Below, piece after piece: positions 24,438-33,177 of a stretch of 64,000 nt of DNA; within the stretch, counting starts at the first letter, position 1; every line of letters begins with the position of its first letter. The position numbers were made by a program, and so were the translations under genes. Source of the DNA: Pseudomonas cremoris (lineage in GTDB: Bacteria > Pseudomonadota > Gammaproteobacteria > Pseudomonadales > Pseudomonadaceae); contig NZ_JAAXCY010000005.1 of assembly GCF_014230465.1 (NCBI RefSeq), positions 496,001-560,000 of the forward strand, given 5' to 3'. Under the pieces are notes generated by a model, which saw only the letters and a program-made list of their open reading frames with translations, was not told where the DNA came from and made no database searches.

Positions 24438-25187
24438 ATGTCGACACTTCAAGCGCCAGTGCAACTGCGCAATGTGGTCCGTCAATTTGGCGAGCAGCGG
24501 GTTATCGACGGCCTGGACCTGGACATCGCTCCCGGTGAGTTTGTTGCCTTGCTCGGTGCCAGCGGCTCGGGCAAGACCACTTTGCTGCGCAGCCTGGCCG
24601 GGTTGGACAGCATCGACAGCGGCCAACTGCGCGTGCCCAAGGCGCGGGCCGCGGTGTTTCAGGAACCGCGCCTGATGCCCTGGAAACGCGCCTGGAAAAA
24701 CGTAGTGCTGGGCCTGCGAATTCCCGATGCCAAGGCGCGTGCGGTGCAAGCGCTGACCGAAGTTGGCCTGGCCCATCGCCTCGACGCCTACCCGGCGACC
24801 CTGTCCGGCGGCGAAGCTCAACGTGTCGCCCTGGCCCGTGGCCTGGTGCGCGAACCCAAGCTATTGCTGCTCGACGAACCGTTTGCCGCCCTCGATGCCT
24901 TGACCCGCATCAAGATGCATCGCCTGATCATCGAACTGTGGCGCAAGCACACGCCTGCCGTGCTGCTGGTGACCCACGACGTGGACGAGGCGATCCTGCT
25001 GGCAGACCGCGTGATCGTGTTGGAAAACGGCAAGATTGCCGAGCAGCTGAGGATTGATCTACCGCGTGCGCGCGACACCGGCCAGGAAGGTTTCCAGACG
25101 ATTCGTGCGCGGTTGTTGGGGGTGCTTGGGGTGGAGGTGCAGGCCAGTGTGCCAGCTGTTTCGGCGCACTGGTCTGACGTCGCCTGA
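24438..25187 (+). CDS. ssuB: Sulfonate-type ABC transporter ATP-binding protein
   Basis: The 249-residue ATPase has Walker A GASGSGKTTLLR (about residues 42-53), a short Q-loop region AVFQEPRLMPWK, signature LSGGEAQRVALARGL and Walker B LLLLDEPFAALD, then the switch VTHDVDEA. The compact 230-250-residue form with PRLMPWK is typical of SsuB/TauB/NrtD proteins. It begins 1 base after the permease stop and energises that permease. Confidence 0.9.
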   Translation: MSTLQAPVQLRNVVRQFGEQRVIDGLDLDIAPGEFVALLGASGSGKTTLLRSLAGLDSIDSGQLRVPKARAAVFQEPRLMPWKRAWKNVVLGLRIPDAKARAVQALTEVGLAHRLDAYPATLSGGEAQRVALARGLVREPKLLLLDEPFAALDALTRIKMHRLIIELWRKHTPAVLLVTHDVDEAILLADRVIVLENGKIAEQLRIDLPRARDTGQEGFQTIRARLLGVLGVEVQASVPAVSAHWSDVA

Positions 25188-25299
25188 ACCCGCGCTCGTA
25201 CAATAAATACCGATTCGGGTAGCCACCTCCCGGCGCGGGCAGCACACCGTGGCGCAATCCTTTTAGATGGGGGTTTGTGGCGTTGGTGTGAGGTCAAAC

Positions 25300-26526
25300 A
25301 TGCAAGCGGTGATCGAGACAGCCCCGGTGGTCACGCGGGATTGGCGCATTCTGCAGGTGGTGGCCTGCCTTTACCTGGCCCAAGGGCTGCCGGTGGGGTT
25401 GGCGTTCCAGGCTTACCCGGCATTGCTACGCAACATGGGCGCGTCCCTGGATCTGGTGGCGCTGACACCTTTGGCAAGCTTGCCGTGGGTGGCCAAGCTG
25501 CTGTGGGCCGCCGCCGTGGAAAACCGCTGGAACTCACGCTTGGGGCGACGGCGCAGTTGGATTTTGCCCCTGCAGGCAGGTTCGGTGTTGATACTGGCGT
25601 TGATGGCGCTGCTGCCGTTTGACGTGGCGAATATGGGCTTGTTTCTCGGCCTGATCGCCGCGTTGTCGTTGTTCGCAGCCACCCAGGATATTGCTGTGGA
25701 CGGCCTCGCGGCAGAGCGTTTGCCGAGTGCGAGCCTGGGTCGGGTCAATATGTTCCAGGTGGCCGGGTTCATGGGCGGCATGTTGCTCGGCGGGCCGGGC
25801 ACGATGGTGCTGTTCGACTATTTCACGGCGCCACTGGTGTTCGGCCTGCTTGCCGCTTTTGTGTTGCTGTGTGGGTTGCCGGTGTTGTTCTGGCAGGAAC
25901 CGCATGCAGTGGTCACGCCCAGCAAGGCGCGTCTCAAACACTTCTTCACGCGGCGTTTCGCCGGGCGGCTCACCGCGCTGGTGATGCTGGTAACGCTTGC
26001 CGGCTCGACGTTTTTCGGGCTGGCCAAACTGATCCTGCTGGATGCCGGTTGGTCGGTCAGCGCTGTCGGCGGGTTGGCCGGCGTCGGGCAGCTAGTCACC
26101 ATCATTCTAGGTTGCGGAATGGCGGGGCTGTTGCTGCGTCGGCTGTCCCACTGGGCCGTGCTGCGGGTCGGGCTTGCGCTGGTAGGGTGTGCCGGGCTGC
26201 TGTGGATGGGCCTGGTGTTGCTACCGACGTGGGCGGGCGTGCCTTATGTATTGGCGGCGACTTTGCTCGGTGGGTTGGGCATCGGCGTGACCAGCGTCGC
26301 GTCCTATACCTTGGCAATGGGCTTTGCGCAGTCGGGGCAACAACCCGGCACGGATTGCTCGGTGCTCCAGGGCTTGCAGACACTGGGGGAGATCCTCGTC
26401 TCATCGTTGGCAATCGGCGTGGCCGCACACTGGGGCTATGCCAGTGGTTTGTGGGTCGGAATGGTTGCGCTGGGGTGCGCCCTGAGTCTGTTGGGGTTTG
26501 TGCAGCGTAGCCTGGATGAAGTCTGA
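25300..26526 (+). CDS. RhtX/FptX (YbtX-like) siderophore MFS transporter
   Basis: The 408-residue inner-membrane protein has about 12 membrane segments and begins WRILQVVACLYLAQGLPVGLAFQAYPALLRNMGASLD, with LPWVAKLLWAAAVENRW and ATQDIAVDGLAAE, the pattern shared by AmpG, RhtX and FptX. FptX moves ferripyochelin across the inner membrane, and YbtX lies in the yersiniabactin locus. The ATG at 25300 has GTGAGG upstream; the frame is open from 25267. Its end overlaps the next ABC gene by 11 bases, so the three transporter genes form one operon. Confidence 0.9.
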   Translation: MQAVIETAPVVTRDWRILQVVACLYLAQGLPVGLAFQAYPALLRNMGASLDLVALTPLASLPWVAKLLWAAAVENRWNSRLGRRRSWILPLQAGSVLILALMALLPFDVANMGLFLGLIAALSLFAATQDIAVDGLAAERLPSASLGRVNMFQVAGFMGGMLLGGPGTMVLFDYFTAPLVFGLLAAFVLLCGLPVLFWQEPHAVVTPSKARLKHFFTRRFAGRLTALVMLVTLAGSTFFGLAKLILLDAGWSVSAVGGLAGVGQLVTIILGCGMAGLLLRRLSHWAVLRVGLALVGCAGLLWMGLVLLPTWAGVPYVLAATLLGGLGIGVTSVASYTLAMGFAQSGQQPGTDCSVLQGLQTLGEILVSSLAIGVAAHWGYASGLWVGMVALGCALSLLGFVQRSLDEV

Positions 26527-28285
26527 AGCAAGCCCCGGCTGGCGCTGGATACTGCGGGGACAAGAGGTGCGCCTGGGCCTTGCGGTGGGCCTGGCGATGC
26601 TGGCTGCCGCAGTGGAATTACTGCCGTTTTTCCTGCTTGCGCAGGCGGTCGACCGCGTTGTGCAGGGCGGCCCGCAAATGGGCGCAGGCCTGCTCGTGCT
26701 GGCGGGTTGGACCGCGTTGGCGCTGCTCAGCAAATACCTGCTCTACACCCTCGCGTATTACTTCAGCCATGTGGCGGCGTACCGGGTCCTGTTCGACACG
26801 CGGCGCGCGCTGGTGCGGCATTTGTCGTGGGCGCCGTTACCGTGGCTGAGCCGCTGGTCCAGTGGTGAGCTCAAGCAGCGTGTGATCCAGGACGTGGAGC
26901 GCATGGAGCAGTTTATTGCCCATCACAGCGTTGAATGCGTGGCCGCCATCATCAGCCCGGTATGGGTGTTCATTGCCCTGTGCCTACTGGATTGGCGCCT
27001 GGCATTGTGCGCGCTACTCCCGGTGCCGCTGGCGTTGCTGGCCCAGGCCTGGATGATGCGTGGGCTAACAGCGCGTATGGCGCAATACGCAGGTGCCGTG
27101 GACGACCTCGACGGCGCGGTGCTGGAGTTCTTGCGCAGTGCGCCGCTGATGAAAGCCTTTCGGCAGGACGCCCGCTCGTTCAAACGGATGCGCGAGGCTC
27201 TGGCGCGTTATCAATACTTGATCGGGCGCATGATCGGCCTCACGGTACCGGGCTGGTCGGTGTTCGTGGTGTTGCTGGGCGCCAATGTGGCGCTGCTGTT
27301 TCCGCTGGGGCTGTGGCTGTTGCGTAATGGGCAGTTGAGCCAGGCCGAGCTGGTGCTGGCGCTGATTCTCGGCACCGGCATGTTGCGCCCGTTGTTGCGG
27401 GTGGCGCGGCTTAACTCCCAGCTGCAGGAGATCCTTGGCGGTATCCGGCGGTTTGCGCCGTTACTGGCCTGGCCGCAGCCTGCGCCCGGCGAGGTGCATG
27501 TCGTCGCGCGGGGGCAGGCTGTCACCTTCGACGCGGTCTCGTTCAGTTATGAGCAGCAACCGGTATTGGAGCACATCGACCTGCACCTTCCAGCCGGGCA
27601 GATGACCGCACTGGTCGGTCCCTCCGGCAGCGGCAAAAGCACCTTGGCGTGGCTGCTTGGCGGCCTGCTCGAACCGGGCAGTGGCAACATACGGATTGGC
27701 GGCCAACCCTTGTCGAGTTTCAGCGAAGCCACGCGCGCCGCGACCGTAGGCGTGGTGTCCCAGGAGGCATTCATTTTCCAGGGCTCGCTGCTGGACAACC
27801 TGCGACTCGGCCGTCCCGAGGCGACCCTTGCGCAGATCTATAGCGCCTTGCGCGTGGCCCAGGCCGAGGACTTCGTGCGCGCCTTGCCACAGGGCCTGGA
27901 CACGCTGATGGATGAGCGTGGGGTGCGTTTGTCCGGCGGTGAGCGCCAGCGCATCGGCCTGGCGCGTGTGCTGCTGGCCGAGACACCGGTCCTGGTGTTG
28001 GACGAAGCCACAGCGTTCGCCGACAGCCGCACCGAACATCGTTTCTACCAAGCGCTACGCGCGATGTGGCCGGATAAAACCCTGCTGGTGATCGCTCACC
28101 GCTTGAGCAGCCTGTGCGACGCCGAACAGATCGTGTGGTTGGAGCACGGGGTAATCCAGGCATGCGGCACCCACCCACAGTTGCTCGCGAGCAACAGTGC
28201 CTATGCCACCCAATGGCGGCATCAGTTTCATAGTGAAGACTGGGCCATCCGCGAGCGGGGTACGCTGCATGTCGGGCTTGATTGA
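26516..28285 (+). CDS. ABC half-transporter with fused ATPase, YbtP/PchH-like
   Basis: The 589-residue protein has an N-terminal six-helix membrane domain (about residues 1-310) and a C-terminal ATPase with Walker [13 protein letters not shown], signature LSGGERQRIGLARVLL, Walker B LVLDEATAFADS and switch VIAHRLSS. The pair of such half-transporters next to an FptX-type gene resembles YbtP/YbtQ, which import Fe-yersiniabactin in Yersinia, and PchH/PchI of pyochelin loci. It overlaps both neighbours (11 and 17 bases). It probably works as a heterodimer with the next protein. The direction of transport is inferred from those relatives. Confidence 0.88.
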   Translation: MKSEASPGWRWILRGQEVRLGLAVGLAMLAAAVELLPFFLLAQAVDRVVQGGPQMGAGLLVLAGWTALALLSKYLLYTLAYYFSHVAAYRVLFDTRRALVRHLSWAPLPWLSRWSSGELKQRVIQDVERMEQFIAHHSVECVAAIISPVWVFIALCLLDWRLALCALLPVPLALLAQAWMMRGLTARMAQYAGAVDDLDGAVLEFLRSAPLMKAFRQDARSFKRMREALARYQYLIGRMIGLTVPGWSVFVVLLGANVALLFPLGLWLLRNGQLSQAELVLALILGTGMLRPLLRVARLNSQLQEILGGIRRFAPLLAWPQPAPGEVHVVARGQAVTFDAVSFSYEQQPVLEHIDLHLPAGQMTALVGPSGSGKSTLAWLLGGLLEPGSGNIRIGGQPLSSFSEATRAATVGVVSQEAFIFQGSLLDNLRLGRPEATLAQIYSALRVAQAEDFVRALPQGLDTLMDERGVRLSGGERQRIGLARVLLAETPVLVLDEATAFADSRTEHRFYQALRAMWPDKTLLVIAHRLSSLCDAEQIVWLEHGVIQACGTHPQLLASNSAYATQWRHQFHSEDWAIRERGTLHVGLD

Positions 28286-29975
28286 GGGGCTGTACCGTGT
28301 GGTGCGCCTGGCGGATACGCGTTCGCCGCGCTTGTGGCTGGGGCTGGGCTTGCGCTTGCTGGAACGGGTGTGCGCGATAGCGCCGTTTTTGCTCGGGTTT
28401 GTGTGGTTGCAGGGCGATGCGAGCGTGCTGGGCTTGAGCCTTGGTCTGTGCGGACTATTGGTCGCGCAGTTGGCGTGTTCCCACTATGGCCAGCTCAACT
28501 GTTTTTTGGGCGGCTACGCGCTGATGCAGGCGTATCGACGCCAGTTGCTCGACCATGTGGCGCGTCTACCCTTGGGCGTGCTGCGCGAGGAACGGATCGG
28601 CCAATTGGGCGAACGCTTGACCGAGGACGTCAAGCGCATCGAGAACCTGTTCACCCATGTCGTGGCCGAGTTGCTGGCTGCGCTGGCCGTGCCTTTGCTG
28701 TTCATGCTGGTACTGATGTTTGTCGACTGGCGCCTGACCCTGGCATTGCTCGCTACTTTGCCGCTGGCGTTTAGTGCGCTCAATGGCATGCGCCGATTTT
28801 TCCTGGCGGCGGCGCGGCGCAAGCAACACAGCTTTATGCAGGCGGCGGGCCTGTTGGTGGAGTTCATTGCCGGCCTGCGTACCTTGCGCCTGTTCAATCG
28901 CGCCGCAGCTTGGCAGGCACGGCTGGATGCGCAATTCAGCCAGATCGAGCGCGACAGCCTCGGGGTTGAAGTGTGGGGTGGGAGCGCGATACAGCTGTAC
29001 CGTTTGGGCGTGGACGCGAGCTTGGTGGTGCTGTTGATCGCGGCGGGCTGGTTGGCCAATGCGGGCCAGTTGTCGGTGCTTACATGGTTGCTGTTTGCAC
29101 TGGTTGCACCGCGCGTGCTGGACCCGCTGCTGGACGTCGCCGCGTACCTGAGCGAGCTGCGCGGCTTGGCCCAGGCGCAGGCACGCTTGCAAGCATTGTT
29201 GGACATTCCGGTGATGGACGAGCCCCTCAAATCCGCAGTATTGAGCGGGCGAGGTGTGCGATTTTTCGACGTCAGCCTGCGCTATCCGCAGCAGCAGGAC
29301 TGGGCTTTGCGAGGCGTGGACTTGAGCATCGAGCCGGGGCAAATGCTGGCGATAGTCGGCCCTTCAGGTGCCGGCAAAAGCAGTGTGTTGCACTTGCTTG
29401 CACGTTTTTACGACCCTCAGCACGGGCGCATCGAACTGGGCGGGGTCGACCTGCGCGCCCTGCGTCTGGAGCAACTCTACGACGCCTGCAGTTTCGTGTT
29501 CCAGGACGTACAGCTGTTTGACGCTAGCGTGCTCGACAACCTGCGCCTGGGCCGACCCGATGCCACCCTGGCGCAGGTGATGTACGCCTGTCAGCAGGTG
29601 GGTTGCCATGAGTTCATCCAGCGCTTGCCCCAGGGCTATGAGACGCCGGTGGGGGAAAACGGCCAGCGTTTGTCCGGGGGCGAGCGCCAACGGTTGTCCA
29701 TCGCCCGTGCATTGCTCAAGGACGCACCCATTTTATTGTTGGATGAGGCCACGGCCTCGGTCGATCCTTCGGCCCAGTATGAGATTCAGCGGGCGTTGTC
29801 GCGACTGGCCGAGGGACGCACGTTGATCATGGTGGCGCACCGTCTGCGCACGGTGCGCCATGCCGATGTGATCGTGGTGCTGGATCAAGGGCGGATCGTG
29901 GAGCGCGGTGACCATGCGACGTTGCTGGCGCAGGACGGACTGTATGCCGAGCTGTGGCGCCAGCAAGCCGGTTGA
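28269..29975 (+). CDS. ABC half-transporter with fused ATPase, YbtQ/PchI-like
   Basis: The 568-residue partner half-transporter has an N-terminal membrane domain and a C-terminal ATPase with Walker A GPSGAGKSSVLH, signature LSGGERQRLSIARALL, Walker B ILLLDEATASVDPS and switch MVAHRLRT. The ATG at 28269 overlaps the preceding gene by 17 bases. It ends the plus-strand operon, 3 bases before the convergent AraC-type gene. It is thought to form the heterodimeric importer with the preceding protein. Confidence 0.88.
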   Translation: MSGLIEGLYRVVRLADTRSPRLWLGLGLRLLERVCAIAPFLLGFVWLQGDASVLGLSLGLCGLLVAQLACSHYGQLNCFLGGYALMQAYRRQLLDHVARLPLGVLREERIGQLGERLTEDVKRIENLFTHVVAELLAALAVPLLFMLVLMFVDWRLTLALLATLPLAFSALNGMRRFFLAAARRKQHSFMQAAGLLVEFIAGLRTLRLFNRAAAWQARLDAQFSQIERDSLGVEVWGGSAIQLYRLGVDASLVVLLIAAGWLANAGQLSVLTWLLFALVAPRVLDPLLDVAAYLSELRGLAQAQARLQALLDIPVMDEPLKSAVLSGRGVRFFDVSLRYPQQQDWALRGVDLSIEPGQMLAIVGPSGAGKSSVLHLLARFYDPQHGRIELGGVDLRALRLEQLYDACSFVFQDVQLFDASVLDNLRLGRPDATLAQVMYACQQVGCHEFIQRLPQGYETPVGENGQRLSGGERQRLSIARALLKDAPILLLDEATASVDPSAQYEIQRALSRLAEGRTLIMVAHRLRTVRHADVIVVLDQGRIVERGDHATLLAQDGLYAELWRQQAG

Positions 29976-29978
29976 GCG

Positions 29979-30869
29979 TTACTCCAGCGCGCCGCGCCGC
30001 GCATCCCGTGGCAGCACGCCATATTGTTTGCGAAACGCCACGCTGAAGTGGCTGATATTGCTGTAGCCGAGCATCGACGCCGTATCGGTCACGCCATGCT
30101 GCTGCAATAACTCGCGCGCCTTGCCCATGCGTTCACGCTGGAACAGTGCATAGATGCTCACCTCGAACATCGCTTTGAACCCACGCTTGAGCTTGAGCTG
30201 GTTAAGCCCGGTCTCCCGCGCCAGTTGCTCGATGGTGGGCGGCGCGCTGAGGTCCATCAACAGGCGCTCGCGGGCGGCAAGCAGTTGCTTTTGCTCGCGA
30301 CGGCAAATCTGTTCGTGATGGGCGGCCGGATTGAAGGCTTTCAGGTGCCACGCCAGAAACTCCAGGGTCGCCGAGTGCACCAGCAGTGCTGAGGAGGAAT
30401 CATCCCCGAGCAAACGTTCCAGGCGCAGGGCGGCGTCCTTGATGCGTTGGTTGCCGTGGCTGGTGTGCAGGCAGAAATCGCCCTTGATGCTGTCCCCCAG
30501 CCGCTGGTAATCATCGCCGGCCAGTTCGCACAGGCGCTCGGGGGTAATGCGCAGTTCAAGGTTGCGATGGGTCGGGGCCAGTTCCAGTTCGAAGCGTTCG
30601 GCGGGTGCGAAGCTGGTCATCACCTGGTCTTTGCCCAGGCGCAATGCCTTGTGGCCCTGGCGAACGTCAATATCGCCGTTGAGCATGCAACTGAAATGCA
30701 GGTGGGGGTTGTCGTTGATCGCACTGATGCGCACCTTGTGCGGCGCATCGAAGGTGACGAGCGAGACTTCCAGGCCAGGCTGCACCACCTGCGTTCGTAC
30801 CTGGCATCCAGGCGGACCGGCGGCTGGGGCGGTTTCATCGAAGAAGGTGGAAGCGCGCAGCTGGTACAT
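29979..30869 (-). CDS. AraC-family regulator, PchR/YbtA-like
   Basis: The 296-residue regulator has an N-terminal ligand domain and a C-terminal AraC domain with LARETGLNQLKLKRGFKAMFEVSIYALFQRERMGKARELL and MLGYSNISHFSVAFRKQYGVLPRD, the PchR-type form (LNQLKLKRGF). PchR activates pyochelin uptake genes when it senses ferripyochelin; YbtA does the same for yersiniabactin. The ATG at 30869 has GAGGA 5 bases upstream. A Fur-like box lies about 97 bases upstream. It probably controls the receptor gene and the transporter operon. Confidence 0.9.
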   Translation of the reverse strand: MYQLRASTFFDETAPAAGPPGCQVRTQVVQPGLEVSLVTFDAPHKVRISAINDNPHLHFSCMLNGDIDVRQGHKALRLGKDQVMTSFAPAERFELELAPTHRNLELRITPERLCELAGDDYQRLGDSIKGDFCLHTSHGNQRIKDAALRLERLLGDDSSSALLVHSATLEFLAWHLKAFNPAAHHEQICRREQKQLLAARERLLMDLSAPPTIEQLARETGLNQLKLKRGFKAMFEVSIYALFQRERMGKARELLQQHGVTDTASMLGYSNISHFSVAFRKQYGVLPRDARRGALE

Positions 30870-30965
30870 GGTCGTCCTCGCAGGCAACTGCCCGGTTGAA
30901 CCGGGCAGGGGGCAGACGGCTCGCGCTGCATATCACCCTGCGAGCCTTCAAGGTGGCTCGCAGGT

Positions 30966-30988
30966 TATTACGAGTAGTTCTTATTTGC
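30966..30988 (-). promoter_or_regulatory. Possible Fur box before the PchR-like gene
   Basis: The minus strand reads GCAAATAAGAACTA, CTCGTAATA. It resembles the AT-rich inverted hexamers of Pseudomonas Fur boxes but is imperfect. Its place in the 138-base gap between receptor and regulator, on the regulator's strand, supports iron control. Confidence 0.45.
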
Positions 30989-31007
30989 AAGCTGGTGGCA
31001 ATGGCCC

Positions 31008-33077
31008 TCAGAACTCCATCCCGACTCGCACGCCGAGTGTGCGTGGCTGGCCGGCGATGACCATGCCGTTGGACATGGCGCGGGTGAAGTAGGTGGTATC
31101 GCCGAGGTTCTTGCCGAACAAGCCGACGCTCCACTGGTTCAAGCGATAGTCGATGTTCGCGTCCCAAAGTGTGTAGGCCCCTTGGGAGACTGTGGCATTC
31201 GGGTAGAGAGAGGATGGCCCCTGGCGCGTCAGCCCGGTACCGATGCTGATGTGGTCGGTGGCCGCCCAATCCACCGACATGCCATAGCTGTGCTTGGGCG
31301 TGCTGGGGAACTGTTTGCCGGAGTAGTCCACCGTGCCACGGGTGTAGTCGTCGAACTGCGCTTCAAGCAGGGCGGCGTATGCATTCACTTGCACTGATGG
31401 CAGCGGGTGCACTGTGGCCGTCAGCTCAAGTCCCTTGTTGTGGGACTTGCCTGCGTTGCTGGTGGAGGTTTGGCCGCCGCCGTCTTCGACGATCACCTGT
31501 TGGTCGCGCAGGCGGGTGTAGAACACATCTGCGCCTATCTCCCACGTCTTGCTGGGCGCGCGGTAGCGGTAGCCCAGCTCGGCGTAGTTGCCGTACTCGG
31601 GATGGTAGGCATCGCCGGCCGCGCTGGCGGTGGTGGAGTAGGTATTGAAGCCCGAGGCCTTGTAGCCGCGCGCCAACACCAGGTAGGTGAAGTGCTGCTC
31701 GTTGGGGCTGTATTCCAGGCTGAAGCGCGGTAGGGCCACGGTCTCGTTGACTTTGCGGTTGTTGAAGGATTCGAGGCTAGAGAAGCTGGCGTCGGGTACG
31801 CCGTCGCCATCGCTGTCGAACAGACCGGCCTGGGTGCTGCTCCAATCCATGCTGCGACGGTTATGTTCCACGCGCAGACCCACTGCGGCGCGCCACTGGG
31901 GTTGGAAACGCCAGCCGAGCTCGCCAAAGGTGGCCACGGTGTCGCCTTCGACCTTGGCTTTGGTGGCGCTCAGGAAATACGGGCTGAGGTCGAAGGTGTA
32001 GGGCGCATTTCGCTGTACGTGGGACAGGAAACCGCCGACCAGCCAGTCGAACGTTCCGTTTTGGCCGTTCAGGCGCGCCTCGCCGGTGTATTGGCGGGTC
32101 TTCATGTCGTAACCGGCAGGGCCGCCAAGCAACGATTTGGGCAGCCAATAGTTCCACTCGGTCTGGTTAGCGCCAACGTTGACCACCAACTGCGTATCGT
32201 CGGCGAAGCGTTTGCGGTACTCGCCAGTGAGCAGGGTGTATTCGGTGTTGTTGGTGCCCGCGTCGGTGGCATTGGACTGGTATTTTTTCGCCAGGTCGCG
32301 GGTGGCAAAGTAATCGTTGTCGCCGTGGGTATTCATATGGTGCAGGCCCACGCGCCACTCGCCGCCATCGTCGTCCAGGTGCAGTAACTTGATGCGCCCG
32401 AAAGCGCTGTCCCACCCCGTGGTGTCATGGCGGCCAAGGGTGGAGTTGGCGATCATGCCGTCGTTTTTTTCACCGCCGACGGTAACGCGCACGGCGGTGT
32501 TTTCGGTGAGGGGCAGGTTACCAGTGACTTCGGCGCGCTGTTGGTTATGCGTGCCGTACTCCAGCTTGAGCTTACCGCCTGCAGTGAACTCCGGGTCGCG
32601 GGTACGCAGGGCCACGAGGCCGCCCATGCTGTTTTGCCCGTACAGCGTGTTTTGTGGGCCGCGCAGGATCTCGACCTGATCAATGTCATACAGTTGTCCC
32701 AGTACCAAGGCGTTCATCGGCACGCCGTCGATGTACACGCTGTTGCTGATGCTGTCGCCTTCATCGTCGGAAAACCCCAGGCCGCGAATGGTCAGCGACG
32801 GCGTGTGTTGCGTGAAGGTGCTGAAATACAGATTGGGTTGGCGCTGGGCGATATCGCCGAGGGTGTCGAGATGGCTGTCCTCGATTTTTTCGCCCTTGAC
32901 CACGCTGACACTGTTGGTGGTTTTGAATTGCGGGGTGTCTTGTTTGGTGGCGGTAATGACGGTGGCGTCCAATTCGTCGATCGTCACGTCGGCCGCCAAC
33001 ACCGGTTGCATCAAGGGCAGGCTGCAGGAGATCAGTAGGGCGCCGCGTACGGCTTGGCAAAGGGAAGAACGTTCCAT
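31008..33077 (-). CDS. TonB-dependent siderophore receptor, FyuA-like
   Basis: The 689-residue outer-membrane receptor has a signal peptide ending VLAAD, TonB-box region DATVITATKQ, plug VYIDGVPMNALVLGQLYDIDQVEILRGPQNTLYGQNSMGGLVALRTRDPE and a barrel ending LGVRVGMEF. Plug features such as QRQPNLYFSTFTQHTPSLTIRGLGFSDD and total length are close to FyuA, the yersiniabactin/pesticin receptor (about 673 residues). There is no STN domain, which fits AraC-type rather than sigma/anti-sigma control. The ATG at 33077 follows a Fur box by about 27 bases. Confidence 0.9.
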   Translation of the reverse strand: MERSSLCQAVRGALLISCSLPLMQPVLAADVTIDELDATVITATKQDTPQFKTTNSVSVVKGEKIEDSHLDTLGDIAQRQPNLYFSTFTQHTPSLTIRGLGFSDDEGDSISNSVYIDGVPMNALVLGQLYDIDQVEILRGPQNTLYGQNSMGGLVALRTRDPEFTAGGKLKLEYGTHNQQRAEVTGNLPLTENTAVRVTVGGEKNDGMIANSTLGRHDTTGWDSAFGRIKLLHLDDDGGEWRVGLHHMNTHGDNDYFATRDLAKKYQSNATDAGTNNTEYTLLTGEYRKRFADDTQLVVNVGANQTEWNYWLPKSLLGGPAGYDMKTRQYTGEARLNGQNGTFDWLVGGFLSHVQRNAPYTFDLSPYFLSATKAKVEGDTVATFGELGWRFQPQWRAAVGLRVEHNRRSMDWSSTQAGLFDSDGDGVPDASFSSLESFNNRKVNETVALPRFSLEYSPNEQHFTYLVLARGYKASGFNTYSTTASAAGDAYHPEYGNYAELGYRYRAPSKTWEIGADVFYTRLRDQQVIVEDGGGQTSTSNAGKSHNKGLELTATVHPLPSVQVNAYAALLEAQFDDYTRGTVDYSGKQFPSTPKHSYGMSVDWAATDHISIGTGLTRQGPSSLYPNATVSQGAYTLWDANIDYRLNQWSVGLFGKNLGDTTYFTRAMSNGMVIAGQPRTLGVRVGMEF

Positions 33078-33103
33078 GGGGTCCACGCCTGAAGGAGAGT
33101 GGC

Positions 33104-33127
33104 GCAAATGATACGGTTTCTCATTGC
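33104..33127 (-). promoter_or_regulatory. Fur box upstream of the FyuA-like receptor
   Basis: The minus strand reads GCAATGAGAA, ACCG, TATCATTTGC. The two arms form an imperfect palindrome (GCAAATGATA/TTCTCATTGC) very like Pseudomonas Fur boxes, placed at promoter distance from the receptor gene. Confidence 0.75.
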
Positions 33128-33177
33128 GAGCACTACCCGATTCAGGTCGCAAAACCCCCGAATGCAGAGCAACGTTG

